From Pseudomonas fluorescens (GTDB lineage Bacteria; Pseudomonadota; Gammaproteobacteria; Pseudomonadales; Pseudomonadaceae), in contig NZ_MOBX01000003.1 in NCBI RefSeq assembly GCF_003732425.1, positions 1-64,000 of the forward strand: a stretch of 64,000 nt of DNA. Reading direction: 5' to 3'. The translations under genes and the position numbers were made by a program. Numbering within the stretch: the first letter of the stretch is position 1; each line of letters starts with the position of its first letter. This document shows positions 36,134-45,157 of the stretch, one piece after another. Under the pieces are notes generated by a model. The model did no database searches. It was not told where the DNA came from and worked only from the letters and a program-made list of their open reading frames with translations.

Positions 36134-38848
36134 TCAGATGACGGCAACTGACTGCACATCGGCAGCCAGCAAGCGTTTTATTTCCGGGACACACGAGCCG
36201 CATTGCGTGCCGCACCCCAAATTGCTTTTCAACCCTTGCAGATCCAGGCCTTGGCGAATGCCGGCGCAGACCGCGTTGAGGCTGACGTTCTTGCAGTTGC
36301 ACAGGGTTTTATCCACAGCCATCTGCGTCCCGGCACTGCCCGGCGGCGCACTCATTGGCGCCAATAGCCAGCGCCGCAGTTGTTCATCCGCGCGGCCTTC
36401 CAGCCACAACCCTTGCAGCCAATGCTGGGCGAGGGTTTCACCGGCCAATCGGATCGCAGTGATCCGGCCGTTTTCAATGCGCACGCGTTTGCCAATGGCG
36501 CGGCGAGGATCGTCATAGGCCAATACCGGGCCGTCGATCAGAGACAGGCATTGGTCGATTTCGCCGAGCAATTGCGCATTGGGTGCCTCGCTGCTGGCTG
36601 CGCGTATCAGCAATGCCGATCGTTCACGTCCGACAAGGCTGAGACTGACGTAGGAAAATGCCTCGCAGAGCGGTCGTAGCGTCTCGAAATGCCGTTGAAC
36701 ATCACCCTCGATCAGGGCGAAGAGCTGCCACGGCAGATTGACCGGCTCCAGGCGCACACCGCTGTGTTTGAGTTCCGGTTGTTTCGACAGCGGATCAAAG
36801 GCCGGCAGGGTCAGGCTGTTCACACCGCCCTTGAGAAAACGGTCGCCCCAGTGCATCGGCAAAAATGCTTGCCCTGGACGCACGCTGTCATCGCTGGCGA
36901 CTGCGACGATCACCGCGCCGCGACGGCTTTTCAGGTTGACCAGATCGCCCGGCTGCAAGCGATGCCGGCGCAGTTCGTCCGGGTGCAGACTCAACGCCGC
37001 TTCGCTGACATGCCCAAACAGTTGCGCCGCCGTGCCGGTGCGGCTCATACCGTGCCATTGATCGCGCAGGCGGCCGGTGATCAACGTCAATGGAAAGCGG
37101 GCGTCACGTTGTTCCTTGGCAGCGCGATACGGGTCGGCAATGAATTGCGCGCGCCCGTTGGCGGTCGGAAAAATACCGTCCTCGTACAGTCGCGGCGTGC
37201 CTTCGCGAGCGCCGACAGGGAAAGGCCATTGCTGCGGTCCGATCTTGTCGATCAGCGCGTGACTGATCCCGGACATATCCAGATCGCGCCCACGCGTCAG
37301 GCCTTTGAATTCATCGAACAACTGCGCAGGTTGCGTGAACGTAAACAGGCTCGATTCAGCGGGGCGCAGACGTTTCTCCAGACGTTGTGCGAAATCCACG
37401 GTGATCGCCCAGTCGGGCCGCGCTTCACCCGGTGGAAGAATGGCTTTGCGCACGTGGGAAATGCGTCGCTCGGAATTGGTTACCGAGCCTTCCTTCTCGC
37501 CCCAACTGGCGGCGGGCAGCAGCAGGTCGGCGAATGCTGCGGTTTCAGTGGTGCGAAAGGCTTCCTGCAACACCACAAACGGGCAGGACTGCAACGCTGC
37601 TCGCACAGCATGTTGATCCGGCATTGATTGCGCAGGGTTGGTACAGGCAATCCACAACGCCTTGATCTTGCCGCTGCGCACTTGCTCGAACAGTTCGATG
37701 GCACTGAGACCGGTACTGTCCGGCAACCGATCAACGCCCCAATAAGACGCCACTTCAGCGCGGTGTTCAGGGTTGGCTGCGTCTCGATGGCCCGGCAACA
37801 GGTTCGACAAACTGCCGGTTTCGCGCCCGCCCATCGCATTTGGCTGACCGGTGAGGGAGAAAGGTCCTGCACCCGGACGACCGATTTGCCCAGTGGCCAG
37901 GTGCAGATTGATCAAAGCGCTGTTTTTCGCGCTGCCGGCCGTGGACTGGTTCAGGCCCATGCACCACAGCGACAGAAAACTCGGCGAAGTGCCCACCCAT
38001 TCGGCGCATTGCTGCAATTGCTCGACGCTGATGCCGCATAACTGCGAAACCATCTGCGGGGTGTAATCGCGCACCAGACTCTTCAGTTCGGCGAGGCCAT
38101 CGGTGTGCGCCTTGACGAAATCGCGGTCGATCCAGTCTTCCCACAACAACAGATGCAAAATCCCATGGAATAAAGCGACATCGGTGCCGGGCAGAATCGC
38201 CAGATGCAGGTCGGCGAGGTCGCAGGTGTCGGTGCGCCGTGGATCAATGACGATGACTTTCATCTGTGGGCGGCGGGATTTCGCTTCTTCCAGTCGACGG
38301 AAAAGTACCGGGTGGGCGTAGGCCATGTTACTGCCGACGATCATTACGCAATCGCTGAGTTCCAGATCCTCATAACTGCACGGCGGGGCGTCGGCGCCGA
38401 GGCTGCGCTTGTAGCCGACCACGGCTGAAGACATGCACAGGCGTGAATTGCTGTCGATGTTGTTGGTACCGACCAGCGCCCGTGCCAGCTTGTTGAAGGC
38501 GTAATAGTCTTCGGTCAGCAACTGTCCCGAGATATAAAACGCCACGCTGTCCGGGCCGTGCTCGGCGAGGGTCTCGGCGAACACGTTGGCGGCGTGTTCC
38601 AGCGCGGTGTCCCAATCGGTGCGGCTGCGCGCCAGGCCTTTACCCAGACGCAGTTCCGGGTACAGCGCGCGGGCCGCAAGGTCGCCGGTCAGGTGCAGGG
38701 TCGAACCTTTGCTGCACAGTTTGCCGAAGTTGGCCGGATGCGCCGGATCGCCGCTGACGCCGAGGATGTGCTCGCCGTCATGCTCGATCAGCACGCCGCA
38801 GCCGACCCCGCAATAACAGCAGGTCGAGGCGGTCGTCTGGCGGTTCAT
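36134..38848 (-). CDS. nasC: Assimilatory nitrate reductase, molybdopterin catalytic subunit
   Basis: A 904-residue cytoplasmic enzyme reducing nitrate to nitrite. Residues ~8-20 hold the [4Fe-4S] cysteines (STCCYCGVGCGVL, with a further Cys in GKLCSKG), followed by the bis-MGD domains and a C-terminal MGD-binding domain near LITGRLRDQWHGMSRTG. A BFD-like [2Fe-2S] domain is fused at the extreme C-terminus (CNCKNVSLNAVCAGIRQG, then CGTQCGSCVPE). The start ATG 38848 overlaps the nirD stop (TGATG). Second-to-last gene of the nirB-nirD-nasC-cobA unit. Confidence 0.95.
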   Translation of the reverse strand: MNRQTTASTCCYCGVGCGVLIEHDGEHILGVSGDPAHPANFGKLCSKGSTLHLTGDLAARALYPELRLGKGLARSRTDWDTALEHAANVFAETLAEHGPDSVAFYISGQLLTEDYYAFNKLARALVGTNNIDSNSRLCMSSAVVGYKRSLGADAPPCSYEDLELSDCVMIVGSNMAYAHPVLFRRLEEAKSRRPQMKVIVIDPRRTDTCDLADLHLAILPGTDVALFHGILHLLLWEDWIDRDFVKAHTDGLAELKSLVRDYTPQMVSQLCGISVEQLQQCAEWVGTSPSFLSLWCMGLNQSTAGSAKNSALINLHLATGQIGRPGAGPFSLTGQPNAMGGRETGSLSNLLPGHRDAANPEHRAEVASYWGVDRLPDSTGLSAIELFEQVRSGKIKALWIACTNPAQSMPDQHAVRAALQSCPFVVLQEAFRTTETAAFADLLLPAASWGEKEGSVTNSERRISHVRKAILPPGEARPDWAITVDFAQRLEKRLRPAESSLFTFTQPAQLFDEFKGLTRGRDLDMSGISHALIDKIGPQQWPFPVGAREGTPRLYEDGIFPTANGRAQFIADPYRAAKEQRDARFPLTLITGRLRDQWHGMSRTGTAAQLFGHVSEAALSLHPDELRRHRLQPGDLVNLKSRRGAVIVAVASDDSVRPGQAFLPMHWGDRFLKGGVNSLTLPAFDPLSKQPELKHSGVRLEPVNLPWQLFALIEGDVQRHFETLRPLCEAFSYVSLSLVGRERSALLIRAASSEAPNAQLLGEIDQCLSLIDGPVLAYDDPRRAIGKRVRIENGRITAIRLAGETLAQHWLQGLWLEGRADEQLRRWLLAPMSAPPGSAGTQMAVDKTLCNCKNVSLNAVCAGIRQGLDLQGLKSNLGCGTQCGSCVPEIKRLLAADVQSVAVI

Positions 38849-39165
38849 CAGATGGTGTCCCGCAGAGACAACTGCACCCGACCGTTCTCGACCCGGGCCG
38901 GGTGATGGTGCGCGCAACCGATGTCCGGGGCCTGGGCTTCGCCGGTTTGCAGGTCGATCTGCCAGTTGTGCAACGGGCAGGCCACACGTTTGCCGTAGAT
39001 CAAACCTTGCGACAATGGCCCGCCCTTGTGCGGGCAGCGGTCGTCGAGAGCGAAAACCTCATCGTCGCTTGTACGAAAAATCGCGATGTCACCTTTCGGC
39101 CCGGCAATGATTCGCGAACCGAGGGCATTGATCTCGTCGAGGGCACAGATATCCAGCCAGTTCAT
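38848..39165 (-). CDS. nirD: Nitrite reductase small subunit (Rieske-type)
   Basis: A 105-residue NirD with a Rieske-like fold and retained cluster motifs: CPHKGGPLSQG and CPLHNWQIDL, matching Cys-x-His and Cys-x-x-His. Many NirD proteins lack these ligands, so a bound [2Fe-2S] cluster is plausible here. Its ATG overlaps the nirB stop by four bases and its stop overlaps the nasC start, indicating strict co-translation. Confidence 0.94.
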   Translation of the reverse strand: MNWLDICALDEINALGSRIIAGPKGDIAIFRTSDDEVFALDDRCPHKGGPLSQGLIYGKRVACPLHNWQIDLQTGEAQAPDIGCAHHHPARVENGRVQLSLRDTI

Positions 39166-41615
39166 GCTGGCACCTCCAGATTTTTAACCGGGATTACGTC
39201 GAATTCTTTTTTCAGTTGCGGCTGCGCCAGGCGTTCTTTCCACGGGTCTTGCTCGAACGACAGGGAGAATTGCAGGCGTTCGTTCAAGGCTTTGCGGCGC
39301 TCGGGGTCTTCCAGCACGGCTTTCTTGATGTGCTCCATGCCGACCCGTTGCAGATAGTGCACGGTGCGTTCGAGGTAGAACGCTTCTTCGCGGTAGAGCT
39401 GCAGGAACGCACCGTTGTATTCGCGGACTTCCTCGGCGGTTTTCAGCTTGACGAAGAACTCGGCAACTTCGGTTTTGATCCCGCCGTTGCCGCCGATGTA
39501 CATCTCCCAGCCGGAGTCGACGCCGATGATGCCTACGTCCTTGATCCCCGCTTCCGAGCAGTTGCGTGGGCATCCGGAGACGGCCAGTTTCACTTTGTGC
39601 GGCGACCACATGTTGAACAGGTCGTGCTCAAGCTCGATGCCCAACTGGGTCGAATTCTGCGTGCCGAAGCGGCAGAACTCGCTGCCGACGCAGGTTTTAA
39701 CGGTGCGGATGGATTTGCCGTAGGCATGGCCGGAGGGCATGTCGAGATCTTTCCAGACGCCGGGCAAGTCTTGCTTCTTGATGCCGAGCAAGTCGATGCG
39801 CTGACCGCCGGTGACCTTGACCATCGGCACGTTGTACTTGTCGGCCACGTCGGCAATTCGCCGCAGTTCTGAAGGATTGGTCACGCCGCCCCACATGCGT
39901 GGCACCACCGAATAGGTGCCGTCCTTCTGGATGTTGGCGTGGGCACGTTCGTTGATCAGGCGTGATTGCGGATCGTCCTTGGCTTCGCCGGGCCAGGTGG
40001 AAATCAGGTAATAGTTGAGGGCAGGGCGGCACGTTGCGCAGCCGTTCGGCGTACGCCAGTTGAGGTAGCTCATGGTCCCGGCGATGGTCAGCAGGTGTTG
40101 CTCGCGAATGGCCTGGCGGATCTGGCCGTGGTTGAGGTCGCTGCAACCGCAGATGGCTTTTTCGCTCTTCGGTTTGACGTCAGCTGCGCCGCCGACGGTG
40201 TTGATCAGGATCTGCTCGACCAGCCCGGCACACGAACCGCAGGAACTGGCGGCCTTGGTGTGTTTTTTCACCTCGTCGACGCTGAACAGTCCGTGTTCTT
40301 GAATGGCTTTGACGATGGTGCCTTTGCACACGCCGTTGCAGCCGCAGACTTCGGCGCTGTCGGCCATGACCATGGCTTTGTCCTGGCCCTGATGTCCTAC
40401 GTCGCCTAAAGCGTTTTCGCCAAACATCAGGTGATCGCGGATCTCGCCGATGGCGTGATTCTCACGGATTTGCCGGAAATACCAACCGCCATCTGCCGTA
40501 TCACCGTACAGACAGGCGCCGACCAACACGTCATCCTTGATCACCAGTTTTTTGTACACGCCGCCGATCGGGTCGGAGAGGGTGATGGTTTCCGTGCCTT
40601 CGCCGCCCATGAAATCGCCGGCAGAAAACAGATCGATGCCGGTGACTTTCAATTTGGTCGAGGTCACCGAACCCTGATAACGGGCGAAACCCAGTTGGGC
40701 GAGGTGGTTGGCGCAGACCTTGGCCTGTTCGAACAGCGGCGCGACCAGGCCGTAGGCAATGCCGCGGTGGTTGGCGCACTCGCCGATGGCATAGATGCGC
40801 GGGTCGTAGGTTTGCAGGGTGTCGTTGACCAGAATCCCGCGATTGCAGGGGATGCCGGCCTTTTCCGCCAATTCGGTGTTGGGACGGATACCGGCTGCCA
40901 TTACCACCAGATCAGCCGGGATGATGTCGCCGTTCTTGAATTGCACCGAGCCGACCCGGCCATTGCCCGCATCGTGAAGGGCTTGGGTCTGTTCGCACAG
41001 ACGGAAGTGCAGGCCACGGGATTCGAGGGCGCTCTGCAGCAGTTGGCCGCTGGTTTTGTCGAGTTGGCGTTCCAGTAACCACTCACCGAGATGCACCACG
41101 GTGACGTGCATGCCGCGCAGCATCAGGCCGTTCGCCGCTTCGAGACCGAGCAGGCCACCGCCGATGACCACCGCGTATTTGTGGTTTTTCGCGGTGTCGA
41201 TCATCGCCTGGGTGTCGGCGATGTCGCGATAGCCGATCACGCCGTGCAGGGTGTTGCCGGGTATCGGCAGAATAAACGGCGTCGAACCGGTGGCGATCAG
41301 CAGGCGATCGTATTCGGCTTCGGTGCCATCCTCGGCGATCACCCGGCGTTTGACCCGGTCGATCTGCACCACCTTGCGGTTGAGCAACAGCTTGATGTTG
41401 TTTTCCAGGTACCAGTCGAGGTCGTTGAGGACGATTTCTTCGAAGGTCTGTTCACCGGCCAGCACCGGCGAGAGCAGGATGCGGTTGTAGTTGGTGTGCG
41501 GTTCGGCGCCGAAGACTGTGATGTCGTACAGTTCGTTGCTCAGCTTGAGCAGTTCTTCCAGGGTGCGGACCCCGGCCATGCCATTGCCGATCATCACCAG
41601 TTTGAGTTTTTTCAT
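39162..41615 (-). CDS. nirB: NADH-dependent assimilatory nitrite reductase large subunit
   Basis: An 817-residue enzyme reducing nitrite to ammonium. The N-terminal FAD/NAD domain begins KLVMIGNGMAGVRTLEELL with a second Rossmann motif YAVVIGGGLLGLEAANG; two BFD-like [2Fe-2S] segments with CGCNGVCKGTIV and CGSCAGLVEQIL, CGCSDLNHGQIR lie mid-protein; the siroheme/[4Fe-4S] ligands are in CVGSEFCRFG and SGCPRNCSEAG. First gene of its unit, expressed from a sigma-54-type promoter through an ANTAR-type leader. Confidence 0.96.
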   Translation of the reverse strand: MKKLKLVMIGNGMAGVRTLEELLKLSNELYDITVFGAEPHTNYNRILLSPVLAGEQTFEEIVLNDLDWYLENNIKLLLNRKVVQIDRVKRRVIAEDGTEAEYDRLLIATGSTPFILPIPGNTLHGVIGYRDIADTQAMIDTAKNHKYAVVIGGGLLGLEAANGLMLRGMHVTVVHLGEWLLERQLDKTSGQLLQSALESRGLHFRLCEQTQALHDAGNGRVGSVQFKNGDIIPADLVVMAAGIRPNTELAEKAGIPCNRGILVNDTLQTYDPRIYAIGECANHRGIAYGLVAPLFEQAKVCANHLAQLGFARYQGSVTSTKLKVTGIDLFSAGDFMGGEGTETITLSDPIGGVYKKLVIKDDVLVGACLYGDTADGGWYFRQIRENHAIGEIRDHLMFGENALGDVGHQGQDKAMVMADSAEVCGCNGVCKGTIVKAIQEHGLFSVDEVKKHTKAASSCGSCAGLVEQILINTVGGAADVKPKSEKAICGCSDLNHGQIRQAIREQHLLTIAGTMSYLNWRTPNGCATCRPALNYYLISTWPGEAKDDPQSRLINERAHANIQKDGTYSVVPRMWGGVTNPSELRRIADVADKYNVPMVKVTGGQRIDLLGIKKQDLPGVWKDLDMPSGHAYGKSIRTVKTCVGSEFCRFGTQNSTQLGIELEHDLFNMWSPHKVKLAVSGCPRNCSEAGIKDVGIIGVDSGWEMYIGGNGGIKTEVAEFFVKLKTAEEVREYNGAFLQLYREEAFYLERTVHYLQRVGMEHIKKAVLEDPERRKALNERLQFSLSFEQDPWKERLAQPQLKKEFDVIPVKNLEVPA

Positions 41616-41685
41616 CAGGTTCTCCGGGAGCTGCGGCTGGCCTCTTATGGGCAGTCAGGCCTTGCTCGACAAATTTTGCGCAAAC

Positions 41686-41793
41686 AAAAAAAGGCGTCCC
41701 GCTAGTTGCCTAGCGAGGACGCCTTTGTCCTGGTCCCGTTCTCTCGGGAAGCGCAGCCTTCGTCGTTGAAGGTTGGGCTTTATGTGTTTGTTG
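41686..41793 (-). ncRNA. nirB leader: tandem ANTAR-type hairpins and terminator
   Basis: Transcribed leftward. Three hairpins have six-base loops with A at loop position 1 and G at position 4: CCTTC-AACGAC-GAAGG (41772-41757), TCCCG-AGAGAA-CGGGA (41749-41734) and AGGAC-AAAGGC-GTCCT (41731-41716). The 3' half of the last one is part of the left arm of a terminator (41724-41692, arms AGGCGTCC..CGCTA / TAGCG..GGACGCCT) followed by U7. The antiterminator and terminator are therefore mutually exclusive, the design known for ANTAR proteins such as NasT. The 5' end is predicted from the promoter at 41804-41820. Confidence 0.85.
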
Positions 41794-41803
41794 GTTGGGG
41801 TAA

Positions 41804-41820
41804 TGCAGTGGTTGTGCCAA
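41804..41820 (-). promoter_or_regulatory. Sigma-54 promoter of nirB
   Basis: On the minus strand TTGGCAC-AACCA-CTGCA has GG and GC exactly 10 bases apart, the -24/-12 spacing. Predicted start near 41793, giving a ~180-base leader. Consistent with NtrC control of nitrate assimilation. Confidence 0.8.
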
Positions 41821-41946
41821 GTGGGGGAATGGCGTGTTTATTAGGCGGGAGCGGTTATTGACGGGGATTTTTTGCACCGAATCGACGCGGGTTGCTCGTT
41901 CGTGGGGCATTCAGGCAGACAGAATTGTTGTGATTGGGCTGGCCGC

Positions 41947-42021
41947 TTCGCGAGCAGGCTCGCTCCCACAGTGGATCGGAGTCGTTCACAAAACCCCTGT
42001 GTGAGCGAGCCTGCTCGCGAA
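41947..42021. repeat. REP family A inverted pair
   Basis: TTCGCGAGCAGGCTCGCTCC at the left, inverted GTGAGCGAGCCTGCTCGCGA at the right. It separates the kinase gene stop from the nirB promoter. Confidence 0.88.
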
Positions 42022-42036
42022 TGACGCGACGCGGTC

Positions 42037-43707
42037 TCAGCCGTGAAACAACAAAACCAGCAGCACCAGATTCCCGAGCAGAGCCAGCAACGCCATCGTC
42101 CGCCAGACCTTCAACGGCTCACGCTCCAGCAACGGCTTGGGTCGTACGCTCAGACTGCGCCGTTCACCTTGTTCCAATACCAGCAACCACTCTTCCGCCG
42201 TTTCGAAGCGCTGTTGAGGATCCGCCGCAACGCCGCGCTCCAGACTCTGCGCCAGCCACTCCGGCAGATCCGGCCGATAACGACTGGCGCTTACCGGCAC
42301 GCCAAAGCGCGGCCGCTGAAACGCTTCGATTTCGCCATAGGGGAAATGTCCCGTGAGCAGGAAATACAGAGTCACACCGACCGCGTACAAATCCTGCTGC
42401 GCACTTGGCGGATCCCCGCGAAACGCTTCCGGGGCTATATAGCTGGGCGTTCCCGGCAGCGTCGACGGCGCGTCTTCGGACAGTCCCGGGCAATACGCCA
42501 GGCCAAAATCCAGCAGGCGCAATTCGCCGTTGTCACCCAGGTGCAGATTTTCCGGTTTGATGTCGCGGTGCAGAATCTGCCGCCGATGAAGCAGCCCGAC
42601 CGCGCGCAACAGGCGCTCGGCGATGTCCTGCCACTGCGCCAGCGGCAATGGGCCGGACTGCTGGAACCACTGCGCCAGCGTCGTCCCTGAATATTCGCGC
42701 ATCACGTAGTACAAATGCTGACGCTGTGGGCAGCCATGGACTTCGGGAAAGTGGCGGCCGGCCACGCGTTTCAGGAACCACTCCTCGGACAGCAACGCCT
42801 GCCCGGCGTGAGGATCATCGGCGTTACGCGATGGCAGGGTTTTCAGCAACCACGTTTGACCTTGTCCATCGACAATCCGATACAGCAGCGATTGCTGGCT
42901 CTGAGCGACAAGGTCCAGCACTTGCCAGCCTTCGAAAGACTGACCGGGTTTGAGCACGGGCGGCAGGGGCCATTGCTGCAAATGAATCAATGCATCGCCA
43001 ATATTCGCTTCACCCACCGCATCGACGCGCACCAGCAATGCACTGGCATTGTCCTGACTCCCCGCCAGATGTGCGGCGTTGACCAGTGTTTGCGCGGCGC
43101 TGTGCAGATCCGGTTGATCACGCAGAATCGCCGCAATCGCGGTATCGCCCAGCGTCGACCAGACGCCGTCACTGAGCAGCACAAAACTTTCGCCTTCACG
43201 CAGTTCGCCGTCGAGAAAATCCAGCACCAGATGCTGATCCAGCCCCAGCGCACGCTTGAGCACATGCTGCATGCCCGGCTGATCCCAGACATGATCTTCA
43301 GAAATCCGCCGCAAGCTGTCGGCGTGCCAGCGATACACCCGGCAATCGCCGACGTGGGCGAGGGTAAAGCGCCGGCCGCGCAGGACCAGAGCACTGACCG
43401 TGGTGAGCAACGGCTGGCCACCGCCATTGGCCTGCAGCCAGCGATTTTGCGCGAGCAGCAGGCGATCCAGCGCCTGCGCCACGCTCCAGGTTTCCGGCGT
43501 GGCGTAGTAGTCGAGCGCCAGCGCCTGCAAGGTCGAGCGCGCAGCCAGTCCGCCATCGGCGCATTGGCTGACGCCATCGGCGATAGCGAACAGATAACCC
43601 TTGCTCGCCGCCAGCGCCGGAGCGGGCGTGACCAGGCGCAAAGCGTCCTGATTCTCCGCACGCGGGCCGGTGGCGCTGGCTTCGGCAAAACTCAGTTGCA
43701 GGGCCAT
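42037..43707 (-). CDS. Fused PP2C-type phosphatase and Ser/Thr protein kinase
   Basis: A 556-residue protein with three parts. Residues ~1-245 form a PP2C phosphatase: ENQDA, FAIADGVSQCADGG, LAHVGDCRVYR, VLLSDGVWS and GSQDNASALL keep all metal-binding aspartates. Residues ~265-510 form a Hanks-type kinase: VAIK-like lysine in WLLKTLPS, catalytic loop ILHRDIKPENL, DFGLA and PGTPSYIAPEAF. The glycine-rich loop is degenerate (LVAQSQQSLLYRI). A single C-terminal TM (LLALLGNLVLLVLLF) anchors it. Seven bases downstream of the nitrate transporter, so probably co-regulated with nitrate use; its targets are unknown. Confidence 0.92.
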   Translation of the reverse strand: MALQLSFAEASATGPRAENQDALRLVTPAPALAASKGYLFAIADGVSQCADGGLAARSTLQALALDYYATPETWSVAQALDRLLLAQNRWLQANGGGQPLLTTVSALVLRGRRFTLAHVGDCRVYRWHADSLRRISEDHVWDQPGMQHVLKRALGLDQHLVLDFLDGELREGESFVLLSDGVWSTLGDTAIAAILRDQPDLHSAAQTLVNAAHLAGSQDNASALLVRVDAVGEANIGDALIHLQQWPLPPVLKPGQSFEGWQVLDLVAQSQQSLLYRIVDGQGQTWLLKTLPSRNADDPHAGQALLSEEWFLKRVAGRHFPEVHGCPQRQHLYYVMREYSGTTLAQWFQQSGPLPLAQWQDIAERLLRAVGLLHRRQILHRDIKPENLHLGDNGELRLLDFGLAYCPGLSEDAPSTLPGTPSYIAPEAFRGDPPSAQQDLYAVGVTLYFLLTGHFPYGEIEAFQRPRFGVPVSASRYRPDLPEWLAQSLERGVAADPQQRFETAEEWLLVLEQGERRSLSVRPKPLLEREPLKVWRTMALLALLGNLVLLVLLFHG

Positions 43708-43714
43708 CGAAGGT

Positions 43715-44926
43715 TCAGACCCGCGCCGCCGTCACTGCCGCCGAACCCCAAGTGGTTCTCCAGCGACGCTTGACGCCGTGCAGGCCAAACCACGCCAACA
43801 CGCCAAGGCTGGCGAACAACCACAAGGCCAGTTGATAGCTGCCGGTGCTCTGTTTGATCGCGCCCATGCCGGCCGCCAAGGCAAAACCGCCGATGCCGCC
43901 GGCCATGCCGATCAGCCCGGTCATGACGCCGATCTCCAGACGAAAACGCTGTGGCACCAATTGGAAAACGGCGCCGTTGCCTGCCCCTAAACCGAGCATG
44001 GTGCAGACGAAAAGCGCCAGCGCCGCGTAGGAACTTGGCAGGTTGAACCCAACGGCAGCAATGCAGACGGCGGCGACGGTGTACATCGCCAGCAATGTAC
44101 GAATGCCGCCGAAGCGATCAGCCAGTGCGCCACCCAACGGCCGCATCAAACTGCCGCCAAACACGCAGGCGGCGGTGTAGTAACCGGCAGTCACCGGGCT
44201 CAGACCGTACTGATCGTTGAAGTAGCCAGGCAGGGCGCTGGCCAGGCCAATGAAGCCGCCAAAGGTGACGCTGTAGAAAAACATGAACCACCAACTATCA
44301 CGGTCGCCCAAGGCTTTGAAGTAGTCGGCCATGGCTTTGGCTTTCGGCCGCTCAGGCGCGTTTTTCGCCAGCCAGGCGAACAGCACCAGGGTCAGGATCA
44401 GCGGAATCAGGGCGAAACCGAACACATTGCTCCAGCCAAATGCGGCGGCGAGCACCGGCGCGAGCAGCGCGGCGAACACGGTGCCGGAGTTGCCCGCACC
44501 GGCAATGCCCATGGCTTTGCCCTGATGCTGCGGCGGGTACCACTGCGAAGCCAGCGGCAGGGCGACGGCAAACGATGCGCCGGCCATGCCGAGGAGCAGG
44601 CCGAGGATCAGCGCCTGTTCGTAACTGTGGATGCCGAGTTTCCAGGCACCGAACAGTGCGCAGATCACAATGACCTGGCCGATCAGCCCGGCGGTTTTCG
44701 GCGATAACCGATCCGCGAGCATGCCCATCACAAAACGCAGCACCGCACCGGCGAGGATCGGCGTGGCGACCACGAGGCCGCGTTGCTGCGTGGTCAGCTG
44801 CAAATCAGCGGCAATCTGCACGGCCAGCGGGCCGAGCAGGTACCAGACCATGAAGCTCAGGTCGAAATACAGGAAGGCCGCGAACAGGGTCGGGGTGTGG
44901 CCGGATTTCCAGAAGCTTGAATTCAT
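43715..44926 (-). CDS. nasA: Nitrate transporter, MFS/NarK family
   Basis: A 403-residue inner-membrane protein of twelve TM helices. Nitrate-signature sequences are GMLADRLSPKTAGLIGQ after TM2, GAGNSGTVFAALLAPVLA in the TM5 region and GLGAGNGAVFQLVPQRF in TM11. It imports nitrate for the reductases encoded downstream. ATG 44926 (MNSSFWKSGHTPTLFAAF) is chosen because the frame upstream is the untranslated leader. First gene of the nasA-kinase unit, with its own sigma-54-like promoter and ANTAR leader. Confidence 0.94.
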   Translation of the reverse strand: MNSSFWKSGHTPTLFAAFLYFDLSFMVWYLLGPLAVQIAADLQLTTQQRGLVVATPILAGAVLRFVMGMLADRLSPKTAGLIGQVIVICALFGAWKLGIHSYEQALILGLLLGMAGASFAVALPLASQWYPPQHQGKAMGIAGAGNSGTVFAALLAPVLAAAFGWSNVFGFALIPLILTLVLFAWLAKNAPERPKAKAMADYFKALGDRDSWWFMFFYSVTFGGFIGLASALPGYFNDQYGLSPVTAGYYTAACVFGGSLMRPLGGALADRFGGIRTLLAMYTVAAVCIAAVGFNLPSSYAALALFVCTMLGLGAGNGAVFQLVPQRFRLEIGVMTGLIGMAGGIGGFALAAGMGAIKQSTGSYQLALWLFASLGVLAWFGLHGVKRRWRTTWGSAAVTAARV

Positions 44927-45027
44927 CGCGCACCTCAGCTGAAAAGAGTCTCGAAAGGAGTCATGCAACAGCAGGTGGGGCGCCGCCGCGGCCGCACCAC
45001 CGGCCCCGGTCTGTGGGGCCAAAACGC

Positions 45028-45114
45028 AAAAACGCCGCTCCCTGAAGCGCCGGTTGGGGCGAACGGGTGAGCGACGTCTTTGTCGTGGGTGGGGCAACCG
45101 CCGTTGGTTACCTG
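45028..45114 (-). ncRNA. nasA leader: two ANTAR-type hairpins and terminator
   Basis: Transcribed leftward. Hairpin 1 is GGTAACC-AACGGC-GGTTGCC (45112-45093), hairpin 2 CGAC-AAAGAC-GTCG (45085-45072); both loops have A1 and G4. A terminator pairs CGTCGCTC (45076-45069) with GAGCGGCG (45040-45033) and ends in U5. Its left arm uses the 3' side of hairpin 2, so formation of hairpin 2 would block termination. Confidence 0.83.
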
Positions 45115-45125
45115 TGCGTTTTACA

Positions 45126-45143
45126 TAGCGAGATTTGTGCCAA
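45126..45143 (-). promoter_or_regulatory. Sigma-54 promoter of nasA
   Basis: Minus strand TTGGCAC-AAATC-TCGCTA with GG-N10-GC. The -12 element is weaker than consensus TTGCA. It is 15-30 bases upstream of the first leader hairpin, as at nirB. Confidence 0.72.
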
Positions 45144-45157
45144 CAGCCTGAAAATCA

